From contig NZ_JAUMUI010000005.1 in NCBI RefSeq assembly GCF_030530745.1, forward strand, positions 33,534 through 97,533: 64,000 nt of DNA, given 5' to 3'. Within the stretch, counting starts at the first letter, position 1; the number at the start of each line of letters is the position of its first letter. The notes under the pieces were generated by a model that had not been told where the DNA came from, did not search any database, and saw nothing but the letters and a program-made list of their open reading frames with translations. Shown here in pieces: positions 1 to 8,721 of this stretch. This stretch comes from Neisseria sp. (lineage in GTDB: Bacteria > Pseudomonadota > Gammaproteobacteria > Burkholderiales > Neisseriaceae). The position numbers were made by a program, and so were the translations under genes.

Positions 1-29
1 ATCACTTCCAGTTTGATGGTATTGCTCAT
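1..29 (-). CDS. sdhB: Succinate dehydrogenase iron-sulfur subunit, first codons only (partial)
   Basis: Only the first nine codons (reading MSNTIKLEV) lie in the window; the gene continues off the left edge. The start ATG overlaps the stop of sdhA in an ATGA arrangement, which is typical of translationally coupled sdhA-sdhB. The identification rests on that position, because nine residues carry no diagnostic motif. Confidence 0.6.
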
Positions 30-1798
30 GATTTTTTCTCCCCTTCTGCACCGTAAACCCGTTTGGCGGGCTGCGATTTGGTGATTAACACGCTGCTGTA
101 TTCAATCTGCGGGGGTTCTTGGCCGCCGCGGTAAAAACTCAGGGTGTGTTTGAGGAAGTTTTCGTCGTCGCGATCGGGGAAATCCAAACGCTGGTGTGCG
201 CCGCGCGACTCGGTGCGGGCGTCGGCCGAATAAATCATTGCCTCGGCCACATCCAACAGATAACCCAGTTCGATGGTGGTGAGCCAGTCGGTGTTGTAGG
301 TGTCGGAATGGTCGGTTACGCGCACATTCTGATAGCGCGCTTTCAAATCGCGGATGGCGGCTTTGGCGCGCGCACCGTTTTCGGCGCTGCGGTAAATGCC
401 CACTTCGGCTTCCATCATCGCGCCCAGTTCGCGGCGGATGTCGGCCGGTTTCTCAGTGCCGCCGGTACGGTTTTTCAATTCGGCAAACGGTTGGTAAGCC
501 TGCTCTGCCAACGCGGCGAACGCTTCGCGGCTCAAGCCGCTGCCGGCAGTTTGCGCGTGTTTCAGCGCATCTTCACCCGCCACTTTGCCGAATACGCACA
601 GCTCGGCCAGCGAATTCGAACCCAAACGGTTGGCGCCGTGCAGGCCCACCGACGAACATTCGCCCACGGCAAACAGCCCTTTGATGCGGGTTTCGCAACG
701 CTGGTTGGTTTCGATGCCGCCCATGGTGTAGTGCGCGGTCGGGCGTACCGGAATCGGCTCGTGCACGGGATCGACGCCCACGAATTTCTGCGCCAGCGAG
801 CGGATAAACGGCAGCCGCTCATTGATGAAGTCTTCGCCCAGATGGCGCAAATCCAAATGCACCGCATCGCCGCGCGGCGTGCTGATGGTGCGGCCGGCTT
901 TCCATTCGTGGTAGAACGCCTGCGACAGGCGGTCGCGCGGCCCCAGTTCCATATATTTGTTTTTCGGCTCGCCGATGGGCGTTTCCGGGCCTAAGCCGTA
1001 ATCCTGCAAATAACGGTAGCCGTCTTTGTTCACCAAGATACCGCCTTCGCCGCGGCAGCCTTCGGTCATCAGAATGCCCGAACCGGGCAGGCCGGTGGGG
1101 TGGTATTGAACAAACTCCATATCGCGCAGCGGCACGCCGTGGCGGTAGGCCATCGCCATGCCGTCGCCGGTTACGATGCCGCCGTTGGTGTTGAAAGCAA
1201 ACACGCGCCCTGCACCGCCGGTGGCGATAATCACGCTTTTCGCCTGCACCGCGCGCACCGCGCCTTCTTGCAGGCCGTAACACAACACGCCGGCCAATTC
1301 GCCGTTGTCGATTAACAAATCAAGCGCGAAATGTTCGTCCAAGCGTTTGATGTTGGGATACTGCATTGAAGTTTGGAACAAAGTGTGCAGCATATGGAAG
1401 CCGGTTTTGTCTGCGGCAAACCAGGTGCGCGGAATCTTCATGCCGCCGAAACGGCGCACGTTGGCGCGGCCGTCCGGCAGGCGCGACCACGGGCAGCCCC
1501 AATGTTCCATCTGAATCATTTCTTCGGTGGCGTGCTCGACAAAATACTGCACCACATCCTGCTCGCACAGCCAGTCGCCGCCCGAAACGGTGTCGTTGAA
1601 GTGGTTTTCGAGCGAATCGTCGTCGCGCACCACACCGGCCGAACCGCCTTCCGCCGCCACGGTGTGGCTGCGCATCGGATAAACTTTGGAAATCAGGTGT
1701 ACGGTTTTGTCGGGTGCGGCGCGCGCGACTTCAATCGCCGCCCGCAAGCCCGCACCACCCGCGCCCACAATCGCCACATCGGTTTGGATGATGTCCAT
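26..1798 (-). CDS. sdhA: Succinate dehydrogenase flavoprotein subunit
   Basis: Oxidises succinate to fumarate on a covalently bound FAD and hands electrons to SdhB and the quinone pool on the inner face of the inner membrane. Residues 12-20 (GAGGAGLRA) form the FAD dinucleotide fold. His45 in SHTVAAEGG is the expected covalent FAD ligand. HPTG, HYTMGG and HGANRLGSNSL carry substrate and FAD contacts. The ATG giving MDIIQTDV (590 residues) is chosen because it matches the family length; the frame stays open 63 codons further upstream but that stretch does not look like protein. The gene overlaps sdhB by four bases. Unusually, sdhC and sdhD are not upstream; an unrelated gene and a 377-base gap are there instead. 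Confidence 0.95.
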   Translation of the reverse strand: MDIIQTDVAIVGAGGAGLRAAIEVARAAPDKTVHLISKVYPMRSHTVAAEGGSAGVVRDDDSLENHFNDTVSGGDWLCEQDVVQYFVEHATEEMIQMEHWGCPWSRLPDGRANVRRFGGMKIPRTWFAADKTGFHMLHTLFQTSMQYPNIKRLDEHFALDLLIDNGELAGVLCYGLQEGAVRAVQAKSVIIATGGAGRVFAFNTNGGIVTGDGMAMAYRHGVPLRDMEFVQYHPTGLPGSGILMTEGCRGEGGILVNKDGYRYLQDYGLGPETPIGEPKNKYMELGPRDRLSQAFYHEWKAGRTISTPRGDAVHLDLRHLGEDFINERLPFIRSLAQKFVGVDPVHEPIPVRPTAHYTMGGIETNQRCETRIKGLFAVGECSSVGLHGANRLGSNSLAELCVFGKVAGEDALKHAQTAGSGLSREAFAALAEQAYQPFAELKNRTGGTEKPADIRRELGAMMEAEVGIYRSAENGARAKAAIRDLKARYQNVRVTDHSDTYNTDWLTTIELGYLLDVAEAMIYSADARTESRGAHQRLDFPDRDDENFLKHTLSFYRGGQEPPQIEYSSVLITKSQPAKRVYGAEGEKKS

Positions 1799-2175
1799 AT
1801 TGTCTGCCTTTTCTTGTCGGTAGTCGGTTGTGTTATTAAACAACATTGTAAACAAATCCTGTAACTGCCTTTTGACAAAAGGCAAATTTAGCCGAATCTC
1901 GTCGGTTTTAACCGTAAAAAAGGCCGTCTGAAAGGGCGGCCCTGCCGAAATAAAGAAATCTAATGAAACAAAATAAGAAACAAGCAAGCTGCCACTTCAA
2001 GCGGTATGGCTGTATTGCACGGTTCTGTTTGGTGCGGTTTAAAAGAAATTACATTTGGTTTAACAACTCAAGGCCGTCTGAAAACTTATCACGCGTTATG
2101 CAAAGCGCGTTTTATACCCTTATGACTGAAGAATGCCGATGCCGGTTAATAGCGGCTATGATACCCGTCAACACA
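1799..2175. other. Intergenic gap upstream of sdhA, no gene
   Basis: This stretch holds the palindrome and promoter candidate close to sdhA and two uptake sequences. Short open frames are present but none has a ribosome site or recognisable protein. No sdhC or sdhD remnant could be read in either strand. Confidence 0.6.
1845..1884 (-). promoter_or_regulatory. Candidate sdhA promoter and leader palindrome
   Basis: On the minus strand a TACAAT hexamer (1845-1850) lies 46 bases before the sdhA ATG. It is preceded by a palindrome with 8-base arms, TGCCTTTT-gac-AAAAGGCA (1866-1884). No good -35 box sits at 17 bases, so the promoter is tentative; the palindrome could be an operator or part of an older terminator. 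Confidence 0.3.
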
Positions 2176-2700
2176 TCATTTCAATTGCCAAACCTCAAAA
2201 GCAGGCAGACATTTTTTTAATGCCAAACTGTTGGCAACGATGTTGCCGCAATCGCTCAGGCTCAATCCGGTTTCGGCAATCAGCAGGTTGGCGGGGCGGC
2301 CTGCGTGCAAACTCATGCGGATTCCGGCGGGAACAAACGGCAGTTTGTGGCGGGCGGCAAAAGCGGCGGCGCGGCGGTTGGCCAGTTTGAGCATAGGCGT
2401 GAGGGTAACGTCGAGATGAAAGCGGCGCACGCCCAAAACAATGATGCGGGCAGCAAACCAATCGGCTTCTTCGGTAAACACGTCCGGGCTGCGGCTGTCG
2501 AAATCATGACGCATGGCGGCAATCAGTGTGGCAACGGTGCGGATTTGCGGCAACAATGCCTCGCTCACTTGGATACCGCCGGTTTGCGGCAGCCCGGTGG
2601 CGCATAAATCGCTGCGGCGGGTGCTGCCGTCAACAATCAGATGGCAGCGGTGCAAGGCGGTAGGTTGTGTTTGGGCGGTGTGTAAGGCGGCGGTTTTCAT
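2176..2700 (-). CDS. Hypothetical protein, family not recognised
   Basis: A 174-residue soluble protein that I cannot assign. It has no signal peptide, membrane segment or familiar motif. The composition is Ala/Leu/Arg-rich, with a basic central part (KLANRRAAAFAARHK) and a C-terminus ending FEVWQLK. The start is placed at the second ATG because AGGAG lies about seven bases before it; an ATG nine codons upstream lacks such a site. Codon usage resembles the neighbours, which favours a real gene. It sits between ubiX and sdhA on the same strand, with a terminator-like hairpin separating it from ubiX, so it is probably transcribed alone. Confidence 0.6.
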   Translation of the reverse strand: MKTAALHTAQTQPTALHRCHLIVDGSTRRSDLCATGLPQTGGIQVSEALLPQIRTVATLIAAMRHDFDSRSPDVFTEEADWFAARIIVLGVRRFHLDVTLTPMLKLANRRAAAFAARHKLPFVPAGIRMSLHAGRPANLLIAETGLSLSDCGNIVANSLALKKCLPAFEVWQLK

Positions 2701-2761
2701 ATTCTGCTCCTGTTCGGTGTTTTTCATCTGTTTACAGGCGGCGGATTTTTAAAACCGACAA

Positions 2762-2787
2762 AAAGCCGCCTGAAAATTCGGGCGGCT
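2762..2787 (-). terminator. Intrinsic terminator after ubiX
   Basis: Read on the minus strand, AGCCGCC pairs with GGCGGCT around a short loop and is followed by TTTTTGTC. It lies downstream of ubiX and before the next minus-strand gene. The 185 bases between it and ubiX show nothing else. Confidence 0.6.
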
Positions 2788-2971
2788 CTGTTTCGCGTTT
2801 GCTTAAAGTTTATCCGGCATTTCAGACAAGCGCAAAAAAGTACCGCACGTTTGTGTGGTACCAATAAAAATAAGCAAAGGGGCGAATGTTTGAAATATTC
2901 ATGGCACTAATCTAAAGCAAAGCATCGGAAGTTGTCAATATCCATTGTGCAATTGCAGCAGTAATTCCATT

Positions 2972-3595
2972 TTATTTCTCTCCCCATTTCGGTATCAACA
3001 TGTGCGGTATGCGCAATTGGTCGAGGATGCGCGCCACCACAAAGTCCACCAAATCGCCGACCGACTTCGGATGGTGGTAAAACCCGGGCGAAGGCGGCAA
3101 GATAACCGCACCCAAACGGGCAAGAGCGAGCAGGTTTTCGAGATGCAGCGCCGACAGCGGCGCTTCACGCGGTACCACCACCAGCGGACGGCGCTCTTTC
3201 AGGCACACATCTGCGGCGCGTTCGATCAAATGGTCGGAAGTACCGTGCGCTACCGCCGCCACAACGCCCATACTGGCCGGGCAGATAATCATGGCATCGG
3301 CGGGGTTGGTGCCCGAAGCCGGCGGCGCGAACCATTCGTCTTTGCCGAACACCCGCAACTGCTGCGCAGAAACGCCGTATTTTTCGCATAACAACGCCTG
3401 ACAGGCGGCGGGCGACGAAGGCAGGGCAAGGTTTGCCTCCTGCTGCGCCACCACTTGCGCAGCTTGGGAATACAGCAGCCACACGGTTTTACCGCTTTGC
3501 AGCAGGCATTCGAGCAGGCGGATACCGTAGGGCATGCCCGATGCGCCGGTAAAGGCCAGGGTAACGGTTTGTATCGGATGCGGCTGGGTATTCAT
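2972..3595 (-). CDS. ubiX: Flavin prenyltransferase UbiX
   Basis: Attaches a dimethylallyl group to reduced FMN, making the prenylated flavin cofactor that the UbiD decarboxylase needs in ubiquinone synthesis. The 207-residue length is normal. The N-terminal FTGASGMPYG (residues 16-24) is the flavin-binding loop typical of the family. ICPASMG and the C-terminal PGFYHHPKSV segment, which forms part of the active site, are also present. Translation starts at MNTQPHP; no strong ribosome site is visible. It is separated by its own terminator from the gene downstream and diverges from nothing, so it probably forms a single-gene unit. Confidence 0.93.
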   Translation of the reverse strand: MNTQPHPIQTVTLAFTGASGMPYGIRLLECLLQSGKTVWLLYSQAAQVVAQQEANLALPSSPAACQALLCEKYGVSAQQLRVFGKDEWFAPPASGTNPADAMIICPASMGVVAAVAHGTSDHLIERAADVCLKERRPLVVVPREAPLSALHLENLLALARLGAVILPPSPGFYHHPKSVGDLVDFVVARILDQLRIPHMLIPKWGEK

Positions 3596-3730
3596 AGGCA
3601 GGGGAATCTGTAAAAACGGTGAATATAATACGGTGTTGTTTTCAGACGGCCGATAAACTTACAAACGGCCCGGATATGGCGCACCGTGAAAATTTAGCAA
3701 AGGCCGTCTGAAAAACGGTTTGATTTGTTT

Positions 3731-4081
3731 TCAATCGACGCTGCGTTCGATTTCTACACCCACTTCGCGCACATCGGGCAGAATACCGGGCTTCACAATC
3801 CTCACCCGCACCCATAGTGCGCCGAAGTCGGACAACACCAAATCGGCAACGTGTTCCGCCAATGCTTCGAGCAGCAAAAAACGCTGGTTTTTCAGGCTGG
3901 CGCGCACGGCTTCGCACACGTCGGCATAATGTACGGTGTTGTTGATATCGTCGTCCGCACCCGATTTTTCAGGCACGCCGACAACCAGATCCAACAGCAG
4001 GGTTTGCGGCTGCTCGCGCTCCCAATCGTACACGCCGATCAAGGTTTCGGCTTTCATGCCGTGTAAAAAAATTTTATCCAT
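3731..4081 (-). CDS. folB: Dihydroneopterin aldolase
   Basis: Cleaves 7,8-dihydroneopterin to 6-hydroxymethyl-dihydropterin and glycolaldehyde in folate synthesis. The 116-residue protein begins MDKIFLHGM and has the family's GVYDWERE segment (residues 16-23) with the conserved acid, and the C-terminal RIVKPG lysine region. The ATG is preferred over a GTG seven codons upstream because MDKIFLHG is the usual Neisserial N-terminus and the length fits. It is transcribed divergently from plsY across a 61-base gap that must hold both promoters. Confidence 0.92.
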   Translation of the reverse strand: MDKIFLHGMKAETLIGVYDWEREQPQTLLLDLVVGVPEKSGADDDINNTVHYADVCEAVRASLKNQRFLLLEALAEHVADLVLSDFGALWVRVRIVKPGILPDVREVGVEIERSVD

Positions 4082-4142
4082 TTTCAGTTGCGCCGTTTTC
4101 ACGTTAAAATCAGTTTTCCATTCTAAAACAAAAGTTGCTGTA

Positions 4143-4775
4143 ATGTTTAATTTCTTGGTTGTAACAGCCGGTTATGTAATCGGCTCGCTTTCTTTTGCGG
4201 TGATTGTGTCAAAATTTTACGGCATGGCCGACCCGCGCACCTACGGCTCGGGCAACCCCGGTGCCACCAATGTTTTACGCAGCGGCCAGAAAAAAGCGGC
4301 GGCCTTAACCCTGTTGGGCGATGCGCTCAAAGGCTTGGTGGCCGTGCTGCTGGCAAAATGGCTGCAAGAGCCGCTCGGTTTGGATTCCGCAACCATCGCC
4401 TTGGTTGCCGTGGCCGCTCTGGCAGGCCATATGTGGCCGGTATTCTTCAACTTCAAAGGCGGCAAAGGCGTGGCCACCGCTTTGGGCGTGCTGCTCGCAC
4501 TATCATGGCCGGCCGCTTTGGTTTGCGCCGCCGTTTGGCTGGTGATGGCTTTCGGCTTTAAAGTGTCTTCACTGGCTGCGCTGACCGCCGCCGTCATCAG
4601 CCCACTGGCGGCCTGGTTCTTTATGCCCTACCCTTCGTGGGCTTTGTCGACGGTTGTTATCGCCCTCTTGGTGCTTTACCGGCATAAAAGCAATATCAGC
4701 AACCTGTTGAGCGGGAAAGAGGGGAAAATCGGCGAAAAAACCACCGTACAACAACCGGATAAAGAAACCGAATAA
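4143..4775 (+). CDS. plsY: Glycerol-3-phosphate acyltransferase PlsY
   Basis: Inner-membrane enzyme that transfers an acyl group from acyl-phosphate to glycerol-3-phosphate, the first step of phospholipid synthesis. The 210 residues form about five membrane helices. The two signature loops are clear: GSGNPGATNVLR (residues 35-46) and the stretch GHMWPVFFNFKGGKGVAT near the middle. The ATG giving MFNFLVVT is chosen because translation from there starts with the first membrane helix; the open frame upstream runs back into folB. A strong terminator follows. Confidence 0.95.
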   Translation: MFNFLVVTAGYVIGSLSFAVIVSKFYGMADPRTYGSGNPGATNVLRSGQKKAAALTLLGDALKGLVAVLLAKWLQEPLGLDSATIALVAVAALAGHMWPVFFNFKGGKGVATALGVLLALSWPAALVCAAVWLVMAFGFKVSSLAALTAAVISPLAAWFFMPYPSWALSTVVIALLVLYRHKSNISNLLSGKEGKIGEKTTVQQPDKETE

Positions 4776-4785
4776 AACCAATCAC

Positions 4786-4808
4786 AAAGCAGCCCGGGCT
4801 GCTTTTTT
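4786..4808 (+). terminator. Intrinsic terminator after plsY
   Basis: A ten-base-pair self-complementary stem AAAGCAGCCC/GGGCTGCTTT runs directly into further Ts, the classic form of a factor-independent terminator. Confidence 0.8.
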
Positions 4809-4842
4809 ACGTTTGACTCAAAGGCAAAGGATACGGAACGAA

Positions 4843-6351
4843 ATGACGGGCAAACACATGTGCTTTTCAAACGGCCTGAAAAAATATCTGGCCGCATCGG
4901 CCGCTTTTTTGATGTCGTCGTGCGCGCTGGTGCAATACCAGCCGTTGCAAACCATTCAAACCGTCGATACCGGAAAAGGCTACCGCCTCGAAAAAAACTT
5001 CAACCGCGCCGGAGCCGACGATACTTTTGTAATACTGATGTTTTCCGGCGGCGGCACGCGTGCGGCGGCTTTGGGCTACGGCGTGCTGGAAGAGTTGAAC
5101 CGCCAGAAAATCAATTTCGGCAGTAAAGAACAAAGCCTGCTCGAAAGCGTCGATTTGGTTTACGGCGTTTCGGGCGGTTCGGTGCTGGCGGCCTATTTTT
5201 CGCTGCACGGCAAAGAAACCGTTCCCGCGTTCGAGCGCCGCTTTTTAAAGCAGAACTTCCAGCGGCAGTTTACCAAGCAGGTATTTTCGTTTGCCAACCT
5301 GCCCCGTCTTACCTCACCCGAATACGGCCGCGGCGACCTGCTGCAGGAGCAGTTTGAAAACACCCTGTTCCGCAATGCCACTTTCGACGACCTCGACAAA
5401 CGCCGAAAAGGCCCGTTTGCCGTTATTTCCGCCACCGACATGGCGGCGGGCAGCCGCTTGGATTTTATTCAGGAACACTTCGACGCCATGTGTCTGAACC
5501 TGTCAGATTTGCGCATTGCCCGTGCTGTGGCCGCCTCCAGCGCCGTACCGCTCGTATTCAGCCCGATTACGCTCAACAACAACGGCGGCAACTGCGGTTA
5601 TGTGTTGCCCGAGCGCTTGCGGCATACGCCAACCAACGGCAGCGTAGGCAGGCTGCAGCAGCAAACCCGCCAAGAGCTTACCCACACTTACCACAGCCAA
5701 TATAACGACAGCGCCAAACGCCCGTATATCCACCTGCTCGACGGCGGCCTCACCGACAACCTCGGCCTGCGCGGCGTGTTGGATATTGTTGATGCGCGCT
5801 CCGGCGAAGCCCTGCAAAAACAAGTAACCGCAGAAAATATCCGCCGCATCGTGATTATCAACGTGAACGCACAAAACCAGATTACCAGCCGTATCGACCA
5901 ATCGCCCGCCATTCCCGGCTTTGCCGACGTGGTGGCCGCCATTGTCGATATTCCCATCGACAAATATTCGCAAGAATCTCTGCGGCGCTTCCGCGCTTTT
6001 GCCGACCAATGGAACGAAAACGCCGCCAAACAGCCCGACGGCGAAAAGCGCAGCATGTATTTCGTGAGCCTTAATCTGCGCGACCTGCCCGAATCGCAGC
6101 TGCGTAAAAACGTGTTGAACATCCCCACCACGTTTTACCTGCCCCATAACGACATCAACGATTTGAAATCCGCCGCACGCGCCCTGCTGCAGCAATCGGG
6201 CGAATACAAGCGTCTGTTGAAGGATTTTTCGGCACAACCGGCGCAACCTGCCGAAACGGAAACAGCCCGGCCCGTATGGTTTGTGGGCGAAGGGCCGCAA
6301 CTGCCCGGCAAAAGCGCCAAAACCGGTTATGATGCCCCGTGGGCGCAATAA
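4843..6351 (+). CDS. Patatin-like phospholipase, lipoprotein
   Basis: Predicted serine lipid hydrolase of the patatin family, exported and lipid-anchored. The N-terminus has a hydrophobic segment ending FLMSSC, a plausible lipobox. The patatin elements follow in order: oxyanion loop FSGGGTRAAALG, nucleophile elbow YGVSGGSVLAA (GxSxG), and the Asp of the catalytic dyad in LLDGGLTDNLGLRG. Length is 502 residues. The ATG giving MTGKHM is chosen for the GGAACGAA just upstream; an in-frame TTG lies ten codons earlier. Substrate is unknown; a role in outer-membrane lipid turnover is inference. A DUS-hairpin terminator separates it from convergent pth. Confidence 0.85.
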   Translation: MTGKHMCFSNGLKKYLAASAAFLMSSCALVQYQPLQTIQTVDTGKGYRLEKNFNRAGADDTFVILMFSGGGTRAAALGYGVLEELNRQKINFGSKEQSLLESVDLVYGVSGGSVLAAYFSLHGKETVPAFERRFLKQNFQRQFTKQVFSFANLPRLTSPEYGRGDLLQEQFENTLFRNATFDDLDKRRKGPFAVISATDMAAGSRLDFIQEHFDAMCLNLSDLRIARAVAASSAVPLVFSPITLNNNGGNCGYVLPERLRHTPTNGSVGRLQQQTRQELTHTYHSQYNDSAKRPYIHLLDGGLTDNLGLRGVLDIVDARSGEALQKQVTAENIRRIVIINVNAQNQITSRIDQSPAIPGFADVVAAIVDIPIDKYSQESLRRFRAFADQWNENAAKQPDGEKRSMYFVSLNLRDLPESQLRKNVLNIPTTFYLPHNDINDLKSAARALLQQSGEYKRLLKDFSAQPAQPAETETARPVWFVGEGPQLPGKSAKTGYDAPWAQ

Positions 6352-6410
6352 TGAAAGCACATTATTAAAAACCCGCCTGACTGATCAGGGCCCTCAGCAA
6401 AAACGGCTTA

Positions 6411-6470
6411 AGGCCGTCTGAAAACCGGCAGCGCGCAGTTTCTGCTGCGTCGGCAGTTTTCAGACGGCCT
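6411..6470. terminator. Inverted DUS hairpin between patatin gene and pth
   Basis: AGGCCGTCTGAA and its reverse complement face each other across a loop that itself can pair, between two convergent genes. Inverted uptake sequences of this kind commonly act as bidirectional terminators in Neisseria. Confidence 0.65.
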
Positions 6471-6493
6471 GTTTCATCCGTTAAACAAAACAA

Positions 6494-7069
6494 TCACTTG
6501 CTGTGCAGAAACCGCACTGCTTCTTCCCACCCGCCCGACAAGACCAGCGGCAGCCCCTGCAGGGATTTGGCAACGGCATCTTCGATTGCCTGCCTCTCTT
6601 CCGCGCCGGGTTTGTTGAGCACATAGCCAACCACCAAATTGCGGTCGCCGGGGTGGCCGATACCCAAACGCAGGCGGTAGAAATTCGGGGTGCCGAGCCT
6701 GGCTTGGATGTCTTTCAAACCGTTGTGGCCGCCGTTGCCGCCGCCGAGTTTGAAGCGGATGCGCCCGCAGGGGATATCAAGCTCGTCGTGCACCACCAGG
6801 ATTTCTTCGGGCTTGATTTTGTAAAAAGAGGCTAATGCGGCCACGGCCTGGCCGGAGCGGTTCATAAAAGTGTTGGGTTTCAAGAGCCACACGTCGCCTT
6901 CGGGGCGCGCCGCTCTGGCGGTTTCGCCGAAGAATTTTTTTTCTTCTTTCAGCACGGCCTTCCAAGCCCAAGCCAATTCGTCGATAAACCAAAAGCCCGC
7001 GTTATGGCGGGTTTGGGCATATTCGGCGCCGGGGTTGCCCAGCCCCACGATTAATTTGATTTGCGGCAT
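6494..7069 (-). CDS. pth: Peptidyl-tRNA hydrolase
   Basis: Releases tRNA from peptidyl-tRNA that drops off the ribosome. The 191 residues match the bacterial Pth family, with GLGNPG at residues 9-14, catalytic His22 in TRHNAGF, Asn70 in FMNRSG and the His94-Asp95 pair in VVHDELDIP. It lies downstream of ratA and rnfH on the same strand, separated from rnfH by a DUS hairpin, so it may have its own promoter. No strong ribosome site is visible before the ATG. Confidence 0.96.
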   Translation of the reverse strand: MPQIKLIVGLGNPGAEYAQTRHNAGFWFIDELAWAWKAVLKEEKKFFGETARAARPEGDVWLLKPNTFMNRSGQAVAALASFYKIKPEEILVVHDELDIPCGRIRFKLGGGNGGHNGLKDIQARLGTPNFYRLRLGIGHPGDRNLVVGYVLNKPGAEERQAIEDAVAKSLQGLPLVLSGGWEEAVRFLHSK

Positions 7070-7080
7070 ATTGTATTGTT

Positions 7081-7113
7081 AAGGCCGTCTGAAAGAAACA
7101 TTTCAGGCGGCCT
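7081..7113 (-). terminator. DUS hairpin between rnfH and pth
   Basis: AAGGCCGTCTGAAA pairs with TTTCAGGCGGCCTT, an uptake sequence facing an imperfect inverse copy with one changed base. It lies directly after rnfH on the minus strand. Confidence 0.5.
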
Positions 7114-7132
7114 TTGTTTCCTATATAAAAAA

Positions 7133-7414
7133 TCAGTTTTCTTTTTCTGCTTCAGCCCGTTTGCGGCGGGCTTCTTTGGGGTCGATAAGCAGGGGGCGGT
7201 AAACTTCTACGCGGTCTTTATCGCGCAGCACGGTGTGCTCTTTCACCGCTTTGCCGAAAATGCCCAACGGCGCGTTGCACACATCTGCTTCGGGAAATTC
7301 CTGTGCGATGCGGCTTTGCAGCACGGCTTCGCGGGCGGTTGTTCCTTCCGGCACGCGCAGGGTTTGGAGCAGTTGCTTTTCTGCCGTGCCGTAAACAACT
7401 TCGATTTCAACCAT
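7133..7414 (-). CDS. rnfH: RnfH family ubiquitin-like protein
   Basis: Small beta-grasp protein of 93 residues (the RnfH/RatB family), often found next to ratA. The family signature is seen in VEIEVVYGTAEKQ, PEGTTAREAVLQS and DRVEVYRPLLIDPKEARRKRA. Its biochemical role is not settled, and no rnf genes are near. The start overlaps the end of ratA by eight bases, indicating translational coupling. Confidence 0.88.
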   Translation of the reverse strand: MVEIEVVYGTAEKQLLQTLRVPEGTTAREAVLQSRIAQEFPEADVCNAPLGIFGKAVKEHTVLRDKDRVEVYRPLLIDPKEARRKRAEAEKEN

Positions 7415-7838
7415 AACGGCGGTCGGCCTCTTTCACGAATGCGTCCACCAACGTGCCCGAAAGATGGCTGAACACGGGTGAAATCAGGGTGGAAAGCAAT
7501 GCGCTCGAAAAATCATATTGCAGCTTGAATTCGATTTTGCAGCAGTCGTCGCCCAGCGGAATGAATTTCCATGTGCCGTGCAGGGCTTTAAACGGCCCTT
7601 CGAGCAGATTAATGCGGATTTCGCGGCCGGGAACGTTGTGGTTGTGGGTGGCAAACGATTGCTGCACGCCCATATAGTCCATAAACAGCCGCGCTTTCAG
7701 CCCGTTGCCGCTGCGCTCGATGATTTCGGTTTTGCTGTACCACGGCAGAAACTGCGGATAATCTTCCGCCCTGTCGACCAGCTCGAACATCTGTTCGGCG
7801 CTGTGCAGCACCAGCATATTTTTTTCTACGGTTTTCAT
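7407..7838 (-). CDS. ratA: RatA / COQ10-type START-domain protein
   Basis: A 143-residue polyketide-cyclase/START fold protein. Family members are described both as ubiquinone-binding Coq10 homologues and, in E. coli, as RatA, which blocks 70S ribosome formation; the sequence alone cannot decide between them. Recognisable segments are FELVDRAEDYPQFLPWY near the N-terminus and the C-terminal FVKEADRRYG. It is the first gene of the ratA-rnfH pair and overlaps rnfH. Confidence 0.88.
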   Translation of the reverse strand: MKTVEKNMLVLHSAEQMFELVDRAEDYPQFLPWYSKTEIIERSGNGLKARLFMDYMGVQQSFATHNHNVPGREIRINLLEGPFKALHGTWKFIPLGDDCCKIEFKLQYDFSSALLSTLISPVFSHLSGTLVDAFVKEADRRYG

Positions 7839-7898
7839 GGTTTTTTAAACGCGGGAAAAGCCCGCATTATAAATGGAATCTTAAAACGGCACACGCTT

Positions 7899-8573
7899 TC
7901 AGACGGCCTGAAAAAACACCGCCAACTGCCAGACCGCCCAGGCAGCCACCAGCAAACCCGCCGCCAAACGCAGCGGTTTTTGCTGCAACACGTTTTTTAA
8001 CTGCGCTGCAAACCACCCCATCGCCAGCAGGTTGGGCAGCGTTCCCAGCGCAAAAGCCAACATATACAAACCGCCCTGCCCCGCACTGCCGCTGCCCAAA
8101 GCATAGAGCGACGCGCTGTACACCAAACCGCACGGCAGCCAGCCCCACAGCATTCCCACACCGAAACAGGCCGGCACGCTGCGTATCGGCAGAAGCCTGT
8201 TCAGCAGCGGGTTGAGCCGCCTCCACACCGACTTGCCCAGCGATTCGACCCTCACCGCCCACGAAGACAAACCCGCCAGATAAAGCCCCAGCAGCAGCAG
8301 CAAAACATTGGCCGCCACAAACAGGCCGTTTTGCAGCCGGCTGGTTTGGTCGAGCGAAATCCCGATTTGGCCGAGCAGACCCACCAGTACGCCGATCAGC
8401 ACATAGCTGGAAACGCGCCCGGCATTCAAGAGCACAATCAGCCAGAAACGGTTGATATGCGGCGGCAGTTGCAGGGCAAACGCGCTGCTTAATCCGCCGC
8501 ACATGCCCACGCAATGGCTGCCACCGAAAAAGCCGAGCAGAAATAAGGTTAGCAGGGTGATGTCGCCGTTCAT
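7899..8573 (-). CDS. SafE/DsbD-type membrane protein (UreH-like)
   Basis: A 224-residue inner-membrane protein with about six hydrophobic helices, of the family annotated as sulfite exporter TauE/SafE or DsbD_2/UreH-like. The first helix carries GGSHCVGMCGG and a later one WGWLPCGLVYSA; such paired cysteine-containing helices are typical of metal or thiol transport relatives, and many are linked to cytochrome oxidase copper supply. The substrate cannot be told from sequence. The last codons encode an uptake sequence (YFQAV end region). Confidence 0.8.
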   Translation of the reverse strand: MNGDITLLTLFLLGFFGGSHCVGMCGGLSSAFALQLPPHINRFWLIVLLNAGRVSSYVLIGVLVGLLGQIGISLDQTSRLQNGLFVAANVLLLLLGLYLAGLSSWAVRVESLGKSVWRRLNPLLNRLLPIRSVPACFGVGMLWGWLPCGLVYSASLYALGSGSAGQGGLYMLAFALGTLPNLLAMGWFAAQLKNVLQQKPLRLAAGLLVAAWAVWQLAVFFQAV

Positions 8574-8721
8574 GGCCGTTGGTTAGGTATAAAACACGCA
8601 CTATTGTAACAATATTGCCAAGAGGCCGTCTGAATTTGTAAAAGCGGGTAATATCTGCAACGGTCGGGCAACATCTTTATCTTAAGCGCGGCAATAATGC
8701 AGTATCATAATGCCGCCCGTT

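Noticed and set aside
119-994. Long plus-strand reading frame opposite sdhA (291 codons)
   Set aside because: It lies wholly antisense to sdhA, is rich in Gly/Ala/Arg/Phe with no motif, and arises from GC-rich codon usage.
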